Of a stretch of DNA of 64,000 nucleotides, positions 25,885 through 35,419 are shown piece after piece. The notes below the pieces were generated by a model. That model was not told where the DNA came from. It did not search any database and was given only the letters and a program-made list of their open reading frames with translations. The stretch lies in the NCBI GenBank assembly GCA_023249375.1, contig JAHFCT010000001.1:4071-68070 (forward strand). Reading direction: 5' to 3'. Positions within the stretch are counted from its first letter, which is position 1, and each line of letters starts with the position of its first letter. Source of the stretch: Gemmatimonadota bacterium. Its GTDB lineage: Bacteria > Gemmatimonadota > Gemmatimonadetes > Gemmatimonadales > Gemmatimonadaceae. Both the position numbers and the translations under genes were made by a program.

Positions 25885-28366
25885 CGCCAAGGGCGTGAAC
25901 GCACCGGCGCTGGTGCCGTGCGCGCACTGCGCACTCGATGTGCCGGCCGGGCTCATCGACGCAGGCGCGGAGCGGCAGTTCTGCTGTACGGGATGCCGCA
26001 CGGCGTACGCCATCCTGCACGAACACGGCCTCGGGCAGTACTACGCGTTCGGTGAGAAGCGCGACACGCCAGTGCGGCCAACGGGCAAGAAATACGAAGA
26101 GTTCGATCACGAGGCGTTCCATTCGCTGTATGTGAAGCCGCTCAAGGGCGGACTGTGCACCGCCGAGCTCTACCTCGAAGGCGTGCACTGTTCATCGTGC
26201 GTCTGGCTGGTGGAGCGCGTGCCGCTGCTCCTCACCGGCGTCGTGCGCGCCGAGCTCGACATCCGCCGTTCACGCGCGCATGTCGAGTGGGACCCGGCCG
26301 TCGTCACGCTCTCGGCCATTGCGCAGCAGCTCGACGTGCTCGGCTACGCACCGCATCCGTACCGTGGGGTTGCCGCCGAGACGATGCGCCGCAAGGAAGA
26401 CCGCGCGATGCTCATGCGCATCGGCATCGCGGGAGCGCTGGCCGCCAACATCATGCTGCTGGCGCTGGCACTATACAGCGGGTGGTTCAGCGGCATGGAA
26501 GCGGAGTACGAGCGCTACTTCCGCTTCATCTCACTGATGCTGACCATCCCGTCGCTCTTCGGGCCGGGCTGGCTATTCTTTCAGGGCGCGCTCGCTTCGC
26601 TGCGCACGCGGCGGCTGCACATCGACCTGCCCATCGCCATCGCGCTCGCGGCGGGCTTTGCGCGCGGCGCGGTCAACACCGTCAGCGGCAGCGGTCCGAT
26701 CTATTTTGACGCCGTCGGCACGCTGGTCTTCCTGCTGCTGAGCGGCCGCTTTCTGCAGAACCGCGGCCAGCGCGCTGCCGCCGACGCCGCCGAACTGCTC
26801 GGTTCGCTCGCACCCGATGCGGCGCGTGTGGTGGATGACGCCAGCGAGCGCGAGGTGCCCGTGGAGGCGCTCCTCCCCGGCATGGTGATGCTGGTGCGCT
26901 CGGGCGAAACGTTCGCCGCTGACGGCGACGTCGTCGACGGTCGCTCGGCGGTGGATTGCTCGCTGCTCACGGGCGAGCCGCGCCCCGAGGCGGTTGATGT
27001 TGGGTCGCACGTGTTTGCCGGCACCGTGAATCTCACGGGCCAAGTGCGGGTGAAGGTCACGCAGGCTGGCGAGATGAGCCGCTTGGGGGCGCTGCTGCGC
27101 CGAATGGAAGAAAGCGCGCGCCGCCGTGCCCCGGTGGTACAGCTCGCCAACTCGATTGCCGGGTGGTTTGTCGCCGCGGTGCTCGTGGTGGCCGTCGCCA
27201 CGTATGTCTACGGGCTGCGGCACGACCCCGCGCGTGCGCTCGACAACGCCATCGCACTGCTCGTGGTCACCTGCCCCTGCGCGCTTGGTCTCGCGACGCC
27301 GCTCGCCATCACGGTTGGCATTGGTCGCGCCGCTAAGGGCGGCATTCTCATCAAGGGCGGCGATGCGATTGAGGCGCTCAACCGACCGGGGCTGATTCTG
27401 CTCGACAAGACCGGCACCGTCACCGAGGGGCGCGTGCGACTGGTACGCTGGGAAGGATTGGACGCCGCCAAGCCGCTCGTCGCGGCGCTCGAGCGCGAGA
27501 GCAGTCACCCGATTGCCATCGCCGTGCAGCAGGCGTGGCCCGTGGTCGAAGTGCTCGATGCGTCCGACGTGCATCAAACCGTCGGTGGCGGCATTGAAGG
27601 AACGGTCGGCAGCCGCCATGTGGTTGTCGGCGCGCCGACGTTCGTCGCGCGACGCACCGGTGCGGCGGCCGACGCACCCGACGTGCGCATCGAAGCGTTC
27701 GCCGAGGAAGGACTCACGCCCGTGTGGGTGGCGGTGGATGGCGCGGTCGTCGCGCGCGCCGGTTTCGGCGATCCGCTGCGCGCCGACGCACTTCCATCGC
27801 TCAATCGATTGCGTTCGCTCGGCTGGCGCGTGGCGCTGCTCAGCGGCGACCATCCGGCCGTGGTGCGCAGCACGGCGCGGCGGCTCGGCATCGATCTCGC
27901 CGACGCGATTGGCGGCGCTTCGCCCGAGGACAAGCTGCGCCGGGTCGAGGACGCGCGTACGCGCGGCACGGTGCTGATGGTTGGTGATGGCGTGAATGAC
28001 GCCGCGGCCATCGCGGCCGCTACCGTCGGCGTGGGCGTGCACGGCGGCGCCGAGGCATCGATGAACGCGGCGGATGTGTACCTGTCACGCCCCGGGCTCG
28101 CGCCGCTGGTGGAACTGGTGGAGGGCGCACACCGCACGATGCTGGTAATTCGCAACAACATCATCTTCTCCGTCGCCTACAACTGCCTTGGCGCCACGCT
28201 CGCCTTGCTGGGCATGCTTGATCCGCTCATCGCGGCGGTGCTGATGCCCATGAGTTCGCTCAGCGTCGTTCTGACCAGCTGGCGCAGTCGGACCTTTGAT
28301 GCGGTTGCGCCCGTGGCCGCCCGCGTGCATTCATCGGGCGTCGTCCAAGAGGAGCCGGCCGCGTGA
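25868..28366 (+). CDS. ccoI: CcoI/FixI copper-exporting P1B ATPase
   Basis: This 832-residue pump delivers copper out of the cytosol for the cbb3 oxidase CuB site. The N-terminus has the FixI-type cysteine cluster (PCAHCALDVP, FCCTGC), then a heavy-metal-associated domain with CSSC (EGVHCSSCVW). The transmembrane copper site is C469-P-C471, the phosphorylated residue is D513 (DKTGTVTEG) and the hinge is GDGVNDAAAI. Length matches the family. Its stop overlaps ccoS as GTGA. Confidence 0.95.
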   Translation: MSIVTDAKGVNAPALVPCAHCALDVPAGLIDAGAERQFCCTGCRTAYAILHEHGLGQYYAFGEKRDTPVRPTGKKYEEFDHEAFHSLYVKPLKGGLCTAELYLEGVHCSSCVWLVERVPLLLTGVVRAELDIRRSRAHVEWDPAVVTLSAIAQQLDVLGYAPHPYRGVAAETMRRKEDRAMLMRIGIAGALAANIMLLALALYSGWFSGMEAEYERYFRFISLMLTIPSLFGPGWLFFQGALASLRTRRLHIDLPIAIALAAGFARGAVNTVSGSGPIYFDAVGTLVFLLLSGRFLQNRGQRAAADAAELLGSLAPDAARVVDDASEREVPVEALLPGMVMLVRSGETFAADGDVVDGRSAVDCSLLTGEPRPEAVDVGSHVFAGTVNLTGQVRVKVTQAGEMSRLGALLRRMEESARRRAPVVQLANSIAGWFVAAVLVVAVATYVYGLRHDPARALDNAIALLVVTCPCALGLATPLAITVGIGRAAKGGILIKGGDAIEALNRPGLILLDKTGTVTEGRVRLVRWEGLDAAKPLVAALERESSHPIAIAVQQAWPVVEVLDASDVHQTVGGGIEGTVGSRHVVVGAPTFVARRTGAAADAPDVRIEAFAEEGLTPVWVAVDGAVVARAGFGDPLRADALPSLNRLRSLGWRVALLSGDHPAVVRSTARRLGIDLADAIGGASPEDKLRRVEDARTRGTVLMVGDGVNDAAAIAAATVGVGVHGGAEASMNAADVYLSRPGLAPLVELVEGAHRTMLVIRNNIIFSVAYNCLGATLALLGMLDPLIAAVLMPMSSLSVVLTSWRSRTFDAVAPVAARVHSSGVVQEEPAA

Positions 28367-28530
28367 GCATCATGTACGTCATTCTGCCCGTGGCGCTGAT
28401 CGTGGTGTTCGCCGCGGTCATCGCGTTCGTGTGGGCGGCGCGGCGCGGGCAGTTCGATGATCTCGACACGCCGGCCATGCGCGCGTTGCATGATGACGTC
28501 GGGGAGAAGCAACCTCCCGAAGTACCCTAA
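28363..28530 (+). CDS. ccoS: CcoS, small cbb3 maturation protein
   Basis: This 55-residue gene runs from GTG 28363 to TAA 28530; an in-frame ATG at 28372 (MYVILPVAL) is the alternative start. One membrane helix (about residues 4-24) is followed by the CcoS signature WAARRGQFDDLDTPAMR. CcoS is required for insertion of cofactors into cbb3 oxidase. It overlaps the ccoI stop, closing the assembly operon. Confidence 0.9.
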   Translation: MSIMYVILPVALIVVFAAVIAFVWAARRGQFDDLDTPAMRALHDDVGEKQPPEVP

Positions 28531-28582
28531 GCGGACTTCGCGCGTCGCCGCGGGGGCGTGCGTACGGCGCCTGGGCGGTGTG

Positions 28583-29989
28583 TCATCTGGTCGCTCCGGC
28601 CACCGGCAGGCTCACGCGGAACCGTGTCTGCCCCGGGCGCGAGACAACCTCCACCTCGCCGTCATGGTGCTGAAGGATGCGCCGCACGATGTCGAGGCCG
28701 AGCCCCGTTCCCTTCCCCACGTCCTTGGTTGTAAAGAATGGATCGAAAATTCGGTCCACGACGGCCTCGGGAATGCCGGCGCCGTCATCGGTGATGTCCA
28801 CGATCACACGTTCGCGTTCGTGCCTGGCCGACACGCTGACGTGGCCACCGGCGGCCACGGCGTCAATCGCGTTGTCGATGAGGTTCATCCATACCTGGTT
28901 TAGTTCAGCGCCCACCGCAAACGCGCATGGCAGGTCGTCGGCAAAGGAGAGCGCCACCTCGACTCCCTTCTGCCGCAGTTTCGAGGCCAACATCGTAAAT
29001 GTGTCGTTGACGCCCTTCCGCACATCCACACTCTCTGGCGTCCGCGCACGATCCATGAAGGTGAAGCCCTTCACGCTGTTGACGAGGTCGTAGATGCGTG
29101 ACGCCGCCGTCTCGATCTCCGACGTCAGCGCGCGCACCGAGCAACCCGCTGCAATCCAGCAGACCGTGGCGTCGAGCGACTCCTGCGGAACCGCGTTGGC
29201 GAGTGCGCCGAGCTCCGCGGTGGTCACGCCGGTCTCGGCGAGTGGCGCCGCACACTCCTCGTCGATACCGTGTGCGGCGAGCCAGTCGGTGAGCGCATCC
29301 TCGCGGTCCGCCAGCGCGATGGGCGAACGCATCTCGGCCGTCAGGTGCCCCGAACAAAAGGCCTGCACCCGGTTGATCTCGGCCCACTGCGCGTCAGTGA
29401 GTCGCGCGGCGCCGATGGCCATCGCGGCTTTTTCCGCGCCCGCCAGACTCTTCGCGAGCAGCTTGGAACTCCGGACCACGGCGGATGCTGGATTGTTCAG
29501 CTCGTGCGCCAGCCCCGCGGCCAGCTTGCCCAGCGACGTCAGCTTTTCGTCGTGCAGGTCGCTGATCTTGAACTGGCGCGCGCGGTCGAGCATGGCGTGC
29601 ACCATCTCCGCGGTGCAGGCCGGGCACTCATGGGTCAGCTCCTGGAGAAACTCGTCCGGGATTGCGAGGTACTCGACATCTTCCTCCACGACGACGTCGC
29701 CGGGCGGGCCGCCCATCCGCGAATACGGCAAGTGCCCGCTCAGGTCACCAGCGCCGAACTCAAACACCTTGTGCGAGCCGGCACCGCGGTCGTGCCGTAC
29801 GGTCATCCGGCCCGTGAACACGATGAAGGCGTCCGGCACCAATACGCCCTTTGGCGCGACGACCTCCCCGATCGCCGCGCACCGGAATTCGCCGTGCGCC
29901 ACGAGCCACTCATGTTCGTGGACGGGTATCGACCCGAGCGCGCGATGCTGTGCGAGGAGCGCCATCAGCCCGGCTTTCGTGGGAGCCAT
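28583..29989 (-). CDS. Soluble histidine kinase with cyclic-nucleotide-binding-like sensor domain
   Basis: This 468-residue kinase lacks membrane helices. Residues 25-120 resemble a Crp-type cNMP-binding beta-barrel (KGVLVPDAFIVFTGRMTV, FEFGAGDLSGHLPYS). A small segment with ECPAC (about 121-125) follows. The H-box is GLAHELNNPAS with H162, and the C-terminal ATPase domain has LIDNAIDAV, DDGAGIPE and GKGTGLGLD. It lies two bases after the receiver fusion gene on the same strand, so the two should form a cognate pair. The ligand of the sensor domain is unknown, and the usual cAMP phosphate-binding arginine motif is not obvious. Confidence 0.88.
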   Translation of the reverse strand: MAPTKAGLMALLAQHRALGSIPVHEHEWLVAHGEFRCAAIGEVVAPKGVLVPDAFIVFTGRMTVRHDRGAGSHKVFEFGAGDLSGHLPYSRMGGPPGDVVVEEDVEYLAIPDEFLQELTHECPACTAEMVHAMLDRARQFKISDLHDEKLTSLGKLAAGLAHELNNPASAVVRSSKLLAKSLAGAEKAAMAIGAARLTDAQWAEINRVQAFCSGHLTAEMRSPIALADREDALTDWLAAHGIDEECAAPLAETGVTTAELGALANAVPQESLDATVCWIAAGCSVRALTSEIETAASRIYDLVNSVKGFTFMDRARTPESVDVRKGVNDTFTMLASKLRQKGVEVALSFADDLPCAFAVGAELNQVWMNLIDNAIDAVAAGGHVSVSARHERERVIVDITDDGAGIPEAVVDRIFDPFFTTKDVGKGTGLGLDIVRRILQHHDGEVEVVSRPGQTRFRVSLPVAGATR

Positions 29990-29991
29990 CG

Positions 29992-31653
29992 CTACACCGT
30001 CCGCAGGTAGCGGTGCACTGAGTAGATCGCGGCGGAGCCCTCGCCCACGGCCGCCGCCACGCGGCGATTGGCACCTGAGCGCACGTCCCCCGCGGCGAAG
30101 ACGCCGGGAATGTTCGTCTCGAACGCGTACGGTTCGCGCGCCAGGCCCCAGCCGCGCGGCCGGCCGTGCTCGAGCGAGAGGTCCGAGCCGGTCACGAGGA
30201 ATCCCGCGCTGTCGAGCTCCAGCACGCTCGCAAATTCCTCCGTGTGCGGTCTCACGCCGATGAAGATGAACATCGCCGCGGAGGGAATCGCGCGCGTCTC
30301 GCCGGTCTTCACCTCCTTCGCCGTGACCAGCTCCAGCGCGCGCTCACCCGCAACAGCGCTCACTTCCACGCCCGTGACCACTTCGATGTTCGGCGCCGCG
30401 CGAATGCGGTCCACCAGGTATTGCGACATCATCGGCAACAGGTCGCCGGCGCGGACGAGCATCGTCACCTTCCGCGCGTAGCGCGAGAAGAAGAGCGCGC
30501 CTTGGCCTGCCGAGTTGGCGCCGCCGACAATGCAGATGTCCTTCGCGCGATAGCGCGCCGCCTCCGACATCGCTGCGCCATAGTACACACCCTGACCCTG
30601 CAGCACCTCGAGGCCCGGCACGTTCAACGTGCGCGCGGCCATTCCGGTCGTGATCAGCACGCAGTACGCGTTGAGCTCCGTGCCGTCGGCGAGCGTCACC
30701 ACGCGGTACGGATCCTCGCGTCGGATGCTCGTGACTGCCTGTCCTGCGAGCACCTCGGCGCCGAATCGTCGGGCCTGGGCGGTGGCGCGGCTGGCGAGGT
30801 CGGCGCCGGTCACGCCGGAAGGAAAGCCGAGATAATTTTCGATCAGCGAGCTGGTACCGGCCTGCCCTCCGGTGGCGTGCGATTCGACGATCACCATCCG
30901 GAGCCCCTCGGACGCGCCGTACACCGCGTTCGCGAGTCCCGCCGGTCCGCCACCGACGACAATCACGTCGTAGAACGGCCGGGTGGCCTGCGTCTGGAGA
31001 CCCGACTTCGCTGCGAGGGCCGTGTGAGTCGGCGCCACCAGGTGCGTGCCGTCGGGGAAGACGATGATCGGGAGGTGCGTCAGGTCGCCCGTGAGCTGCT
31101 CTGCCAGCGCTCGCGCCTGCTCGTCGCGGTCGAGGTCGACCCACTGGTACGGCACGCGGTTGTGCGAGAGGAACTCCTTCGCCTCGAACGACGCCGCGGA
31201 CCATTCGGAACCCATCACGCGGATGCCGTCGAACGACGGCTGCACGCGCGCGCGCCACTCACCGAGCAGGTCATCGAGCACCGGGTAGAGCCGCTGCTCC
31301 GGCGGGTCCCACGGCTTCATCAGATAGTGGTCGAGGCCGATCTGGTTGATTCCAGCGATCGCGACGTCCGTGTCGGCGTAGGCCGTGAGGAGCACGCGGC
31401 GCGATTCCGGGTGGAGCGAGGTCACTTGAGCGAGCAGCTCGAGGCCCGTCATCTCCGGCATCCGTTGATCCACGAGGAAGAGCGCGACCTGCGCGTTGCG
31501 CGCCGCGAGTTCCTTTGCCGTCTGCAGTCCCGCGGCAGGCGAGTCGGCCTTCATCACGCGGTAGTCGGCACGGTAGCGCTGGCGCAGGTCGCGCTCGATC
31601 GCGCCGAGCACGGCGGCATCGTCGTCAACGGCGAGGATGACGGGCTTCGGCAT
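29992..31653 (-). CDS. Receiver / glutaredoxin-like / thioredoxin-reductase-like fusion
   Basis: This 553-residue fusion starts with a CheY-like receiver (residues 1-125; acidic pocket VDDDA, phospho-acceptor D62 in LVDQRMPEM, K113). A glutaredoxin-like domain follows (about 143-220), with GSEWSAASFEAKEFL where CPYC is expected, and cis-proline region LPIIVFPDG. The rest (about 226-553) is a thioredoxin-reductase-like flavoprotein with FAD motif VVGGGPAGLA (232-241), NADPH motif GGANSAGQG and terminal FAAGDVRSG. The usual redox pair CATC is replaced by GAAM at 359-362. Similar fused genes exist in other bacteria. FAD and NAD(P)H binding seems intact, but dithiol chemistry looks lost, so the protein may be a flavin-based sensor or oxidase. 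Confidence 0.9.
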   Translation of the reverse strand: MPKPVILAVDDDAAVLGAIERDLRQRYRADYRVMKADSPAAGLQTAKELAARNAQVALFLVDQRMPEMTGLELLAQVTSLHPESRRVLLTAYADTDVAIAGINQIGLDHYLMKPWDPPEQRLYPVLDDLLGEWRARVQPSFDGIRVMGSEWSAASFEAKEFLSHNRVPYQWVDLDRDEQARALAEQLTGDLTHLPIIVFPDGTHLVAPTHTALAAKSGLQTQATRPFYDVIVVGGGPAGLANAVYGASEGLRMVIVESHATGGQAGTSSLIENYLGFPSGVTGADLASRATAQARRFGAEVLAGQAVTSIRREDPYRVVTLADGTELNAYCVLITTGMAARTLNVPGLEVLQGQGVYYGAAMSEAARYRAKDICIVGGANSAGQGALFFSRYARKVTMLVRAGDLLPMMSQYLVDRIRAAPNIEVVTGVEVSAVAGERALELVTAKEVKTGETRAIPSAAMFIFIGVRPHTEEFASVLELDSAGFLVTGSDLSLEHGRPRGWGLAREPYAFETNIPGVFAAGDVRSGANRRVAAAVGEGSAAIYSVHRYLRTV

Positions 31654-31662
31654 CGGCGCGAC

Positions 31663-31953
31663 CTAGCCCTTGTGCGCGGCGATGGCCGCTTCCTGGACCT
31701 TGCCCTGCTCGTCGAGGGTGAATCGATTGAGTTGGATGACCTGCGCCTGCGCGCGAAACTCCATCGGCACGATGTTGAGGGCGTCGTGCCTGTTGTCGAA
31801 ATCCATCGCGATCCACGACTTGTGGACGCCGTCCTTGCAGCCCCAGTCAGCGTGCGTGAGGAAGTGCGAGCCAGTGCGGAGCAAGGCCTGAACGGCCTTG
31901 GTACAGGCAAGCGGAGTGGGCTCGTGGGGAACTTCGACCAGGAAGCGTGGCAT
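31663..31953 (-). CDS. Small conserved protein leading the redox-kinase cassette
   Basis: I do not recognise this 96-residue cytosolic protein (MPRFLVEVPHEPTPLACTKA). It shows an alternating beta/alpha pattern with two cysteines (C17 and one in WGCKDGVHKSW) and several histidines (HEP, GSHFLTHADWG), which could bind a metal or a small ligand. It ends nine bases before the receiver fusion gene on the same strand, so it is the first gene of that cassette. Confidence 0.72.
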   Translation of the reverse strand: MPRFLVEVPHEPTPLACTKAVQALLRTGSHFLTHADWGCKDGVHKSWIAMDFDNRHDALNIVPMEFRAQAQVIQLNRFTLDEQGKVQEAAIAAHKG

Positions 31954-32044
31954 CGTCGGGGGGCCGGGGGGGGTCGGGCAATTGTATAGCAGTCGGACTC
32001 GAGTGCGAAAGGGCGGTGCGCAGACGTTGGGCGCGGTGCGCAGC

Positions 32045-32078
32045 CGCCCGACTCGACGCCTTGTGGTCGAGTCGGGCG
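32045..32078 (-). terminator. Hairpin between the sortilin-like gene and the redox cassette
   Basis: Arms cgcccgactcgac (32045-32057) and gtcgagtcgggcg (32066-32078) form a perfect 13-bp stem with an 8-base loop, 26 bases beyond the stop of the upstream minus-strand gene. There is no T-run, so it may be a Rho-assisted or RNA-processing stem. The rest of 31954-32103 holds C/G tracts (31959-31977) and no gene. Confidence 0.55.
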
Positions 32079-32103
32079 CGGCGTGCTACCTCCCGTCAGC
32101 GCA

Positions 32104-35100
32104 TCACGGCACCACTGGCGCCACACCGCCAATCACATTTGGCACATTCTTTTGGCGCAGCATCGCATTGAATGCCGTGAGGTCTCCTCCGAGCAGTGCC
32201 TCGATGATCGCCACGTTCGCCCTTACTTGCTCCTTCAGCAGCACCTGCACTTCCGTCTGCTGCGTGGTCGGACGGAAATCGCTGCCGGCAAGACCGTTGG
32301 CCAGGTACGACAGATTGGCGAGCAACGCCGCCGCAAACCGGACGCCGTCCTGGCCGTTGCCGGTTTGCCGTAGATCGACCAACGGCATCTCCGCGTCGGC
32401 CAGCTTGGTGCCCAGCACGTCGGCGGCGCGCCTGACGTCGCCGTCGTTGCTCACACGCCGCAGCGCCTCAAGCTGCGCACGCACGACTTCGGCGCGCCCG
32501 ACGGCGGCCGCACCCGCATTCATATCCGCGCGGATCACTTCGAGCATCCGCGTTTGCTCGGCGATTTCCGCCTCGCTTCCGCCCGAGTTCGGGTCCTTGC
32601 GCACCTCAAGCGGACGCGTCTGCACGATATCCCCGGCCGTCAGCTTCACCGTGTACGTGCCGGGCGGCATCAGAACCGACACGCGTGCCGTGCTCGGCGC
32701 GACGCGTCCGTCGGGGCCGGCCGCGATGTACGGTGCATACATCGGACTCGTGAAGAGCCGCGTCTCCACGCTCGGTTCGTCGCGCAAATCCCACGTGACC
32801 CGGTTGATACCGGCCGTGTTGGTGCCGCGCAGCGTGCGCACCAAGCGGCCCTGCGCGTCGGAAATCGTGAGCACCGGCGTCTTCTCGGCGGGCGACTTCA
32901 GCCAGTAGTTGATGCTCGCTCCGTACGCCGGATCATCGCCCGTTGTCGGATCGTCGTAGGAACTCGATGGCGCGGTGATGGGACGGAACCGGTATGCCGC
33001 GCGCAGGGTGAACAGGTGCGCCGCCGCTTGCCTGACGTCCGGCGTCAACTGCTGCAGAGGTCCGATGTCATCGAGGATGTAGAAGCCGCGTCCGTAGGTG
33101 GAAATCACGAGATCGTTGAAGTGCTCCTGCACGACGATCCCGGAGACCGGCGCTTGCGGCAGGTCGTTCTGCAGCGGCAGCCAGCTGTCGCCGGCATCGA
33201 AGGAGACGTAGATGGAGTTCTCGGTGCCGAGGTAGAGCAGGCCGCGCCGCACCGGATCCTCGTAGATGACCTTGGCGTAGCTGAGATTGTTGCGCGGCAA
33301 GCCGTTGGTGATCGCCTTCCACGTCTTGCCGTAATCGGTGGTTCGGTAGACGAACGGATCGCGGCTGTTCATCTGATGGAAGTCCACCGTGAGATACGCG
33401 GTGGCCGCGTCGTACCGAGAGGGCGCGATGCTCCGCACCGAGCCCCAGGCCGGGAGGTTCGGAATGTTGGCCGTGACGTTCGTCCACGTCGTCCCCGTGT
33501 CGCGTGACACGTGCACGAGCCCGTCGTTCGTTCCAACCCAGATCAGCCCGCGCTCCTTGGCCGACTCCGCGATCGAGTAGACGACGCCGGCGTACTCCAC
33601 GCCGATGTTGTCCGGCGTGAGTCCGCCCGAGCTGCCCATCTTGCTGCGGTCATTGAGCGTGAGGTCGGGGCTGATTACCTGCCACGTCTGCCCACCGTCA
33701 CGCGTGCGGTGCACGTGCTGGCTGCCCACATAGATGGTGTTGTGGTCCCATGGGGAGATCTGCAACGGAGAGTCCCACACAAACCGGTACTTCACGCCGG
33801 CTGCCGGCCCGTTGGACTGCTTGGGCCAGATCTCGACCGTGCGGAACTGCCGGCGGTTCTCCTCGAAGCGGACGACGATGCCGCCCACCATGCCCGATCC
33901 GGACGCGGTGGACCAGATGAGGTTCGCGTCGGTGGGATCCGGCGTCGCCCAGCCGCTCTCGCCGCCGCCCACCGAGTGCCACATGCCGCGCACGATGCGC
34001 CCGTTCTGCAGGCGACCGTTGCTCGGGCCGCGATACGTTGGTTCGTCCTGCTTGTTTCCGAGGACGTTGTACGGGATCATGTTGTCCACGGTCACGTGGT
34101 AGATCTGCGCGTTGAGCAGTCGCTGACGGTACCACGTCTTGCCGCGGTTCTGCGAGATGGACAGTCCCTGGTCGTGCGCCACGATCATGCGGTTCGCGTT
34201 CGTCGGGTCGATCCACATGTCGTGATGGTCGCCGCCCGGCGCCTGGCCGCGCTGCAACACGTTGATCGTGCGTCCGCCATCGATGGTCTTGGAGAAGGAC
34301 GCGGTGAGGAAGTACGCCTCGTCTTCGTCGTCCGTCGCCACCGCCATGCGAGAGTAGTAATGCGCGCGCCCCATCACGTTGCGGTCGCGGCTCACCATGC
34401 TCCACTGCCGGCCGCCATCGTCGGAGCGCCAGAGCTGCCCGTTCTCCGTGGGCTCGCCGTTCCACGGGATGCCGTCGCCCGTTTCGATCATCGCGTAGAC
34501 GCGCTGCGGATTGGAGTTCGCGATGCCGAGCGACACCTTGCCCACCGATTTCACGGGCAAGCCATTGCCCTTGAGCCGCGTCCAGGTGAGGCCGCCGTCG
34601 CGGGAGACGAACAACCCGCTGCCCGGACCGCCGCTCGTGCGGCCCCACGTGTGGATTTCGAGCTGCCACATCCCCGCGAAGATGACGCGCGGATTCGACG
34701 GATCCATCGCGAGGTCCGAGCAGCCCGTGTTTTCGTCAACGAAGAGCACGCGGGTCCACGTCACGCCGCCATCGGCGGTGCGGTAGACGCCGCGTTCCTG
34801 CTGCGGACCGTAGGCGTGGCCCAGCGCGCAGGCGAGGACAATGTTGGGATCCTGCGGATGGATCACCACGCGCCCGATGCGCGCCGTCTTCTCGAGCCCC
34901 ATCAGTTGCCACGTCTCGCCCGCGTCGAGCGAGCGGTAGATCCCCTGCCCCACCGAGATGTGACTGCGGATGTGGGCCTCGCCGGTGCCGACCCACACCA
35001 CATTCCGGTCAGAGCGCGCCACGGCGATGGCGCCGATGCTCTGCACGGGCTGCGCGTCGAACATGGGCCGCCAGTTCGTGCCGCCATCGGTCGTCTTCCA

Positions 35101-35349
35101 CACGCCGCCCGACGCGGCGCCGACGTAGTAGGTCAGAGGATCGCCCGGAATGCCGACGGCCGTCGAGAACCGGTTGCCCTCGGGCCCGATGGTGCGCCAG
35201 TGGAGATCCTTCCACGCGTCGGCGGCGGACTGATCCGCGGCCGGTGCCGGTGCAGGCAGGCGCTTGGCGGCCTGCGCCTGCACGGACAGAGAACGCGCCG
35301 CGAACGCAAGCAGCGCCGCGGCGATGAGTGAATGCGTGCGATAGGTCAT
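32104..35349 (-). CDS. Secreted sortilin/VPS10-like beta-propeller protein (BNR repeats)
   Basis: This 1081-residue exported protein has a signal peptide ending SVQA|Q near residue 25. Repeated Asp-box motifs of the form SxDxGxTW mark beta-propeller blades: TTDGGTNW, SLDAGETW, TADGGVTW, SRDGGLTW, SDDGGRQW, TRDGGQTW, SRDTGTTW, TTDYGKTW and SFDAGDSW. After about residue 760 comes a non-propeller C-terminal region with an Ig-like part (RVSVLMPPGTYTVKLTAGD) and a helical end. Such proteins are common in Gemmatimonadota and are often labelled glycosyl hydrolases, but no catalytic residues can be assigned. It probably binds or processes extracellular polymers. Confidence 0.88.
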   Translation of the reverse strand: MTYRTHSLIAAALLAFAARSLSVQAQAAKRLPAPAPAADQSAADAWKDLHWRTIGPEGNRFSTAVGIPGDPLTYYVGAASGGVWKTTDGGTNWRPMFDAQPVQSIGAIAVARSDRNVVWVGTGEAHIRSHISVGQGIYRSLDAGETWQLMGLEKTARIGRVVIHPQDPNIVLACALGHAYGPQQERGVYRTADGGVTWTRVLFVDENTGCSDLAMDPSNPRVIFAGMWQLEIHTWGRTSGGPGSGLFVSRDGGLTWTRLKGNGLPVKSVGKVSLGIANSNPQRVYAMIETGDGIPWNGEPTENGQLWRSDDGGRQWSMVSRDRNVMGRAHYYSRMAVATDDEDEAYFLTASFSKTIDGGRTINVLQRGQAPGGDHHDMWIDPTNANRMIVAHDQGLSISQNRGKTWYRQRLLNAQIYHVTVDNMIPYNVLGNKQDEPTYRGPSNGRLQNGRIVRGMWHSVGGGESGWATPDPTDANLIWSTASGSGMVGGIVVRFEENRRQFRTVEIWPKQSNGPAAGVKYRFVWDSPLQISPWDHNTIYVGSQHVHRTRDGGQTWQVISPDLTLNDRSKMGSSGGLTPDNIGVEYAGVVYSIAESAKERGLIWVGTNDGLVHVSRDTGTTWTNVTANIPNLPAWGSVRSIAPSRYDAATAYLTVDFHQMNSRDPFVYRTTDYGKTWKAITNGLPRNNLSYAKVIYEDPVRRGLLYLGTENSIYVSFDAGDSWLPLQNDLPQAPVSGIVVQEHFNDLVISTYGRGFYILDDIGPLQQLTPDVRQAAAHLFTLRAAYRFRPITAPSSSYDDPTTGDDPAYGASINYWLKSPAEKTPVLTISDAQGRLVRTLRGTNTAGINRVTWDLRDEPSVETRLFTSPMYAPYIAAGPDGRVAPSTARVSVLMPPGTYTVKLTAGDIVQTRPLEVRKDPNSGGSEAEIAEQTRMLEVIRADMNAGAAAVGRAEVVRAQLEALRRVSNDGDVRRAADVLGTKLADAEMPLVDLRQTGNGQDGVRFAAALLANLSYLANGLAGSDFRPTTQQTEVQVLLKEQVRANVAIIEALLGGDLTAFNAMLRQKNVPNVIGGVAPVVP

Positions 35350-35419
35350 GGCGATCCCGGCAGGGGTGACCGGGAGAATCTGCCAGCGACGGGAGCGCGC
35401 GGTAAGACCGTGGTTGCCT

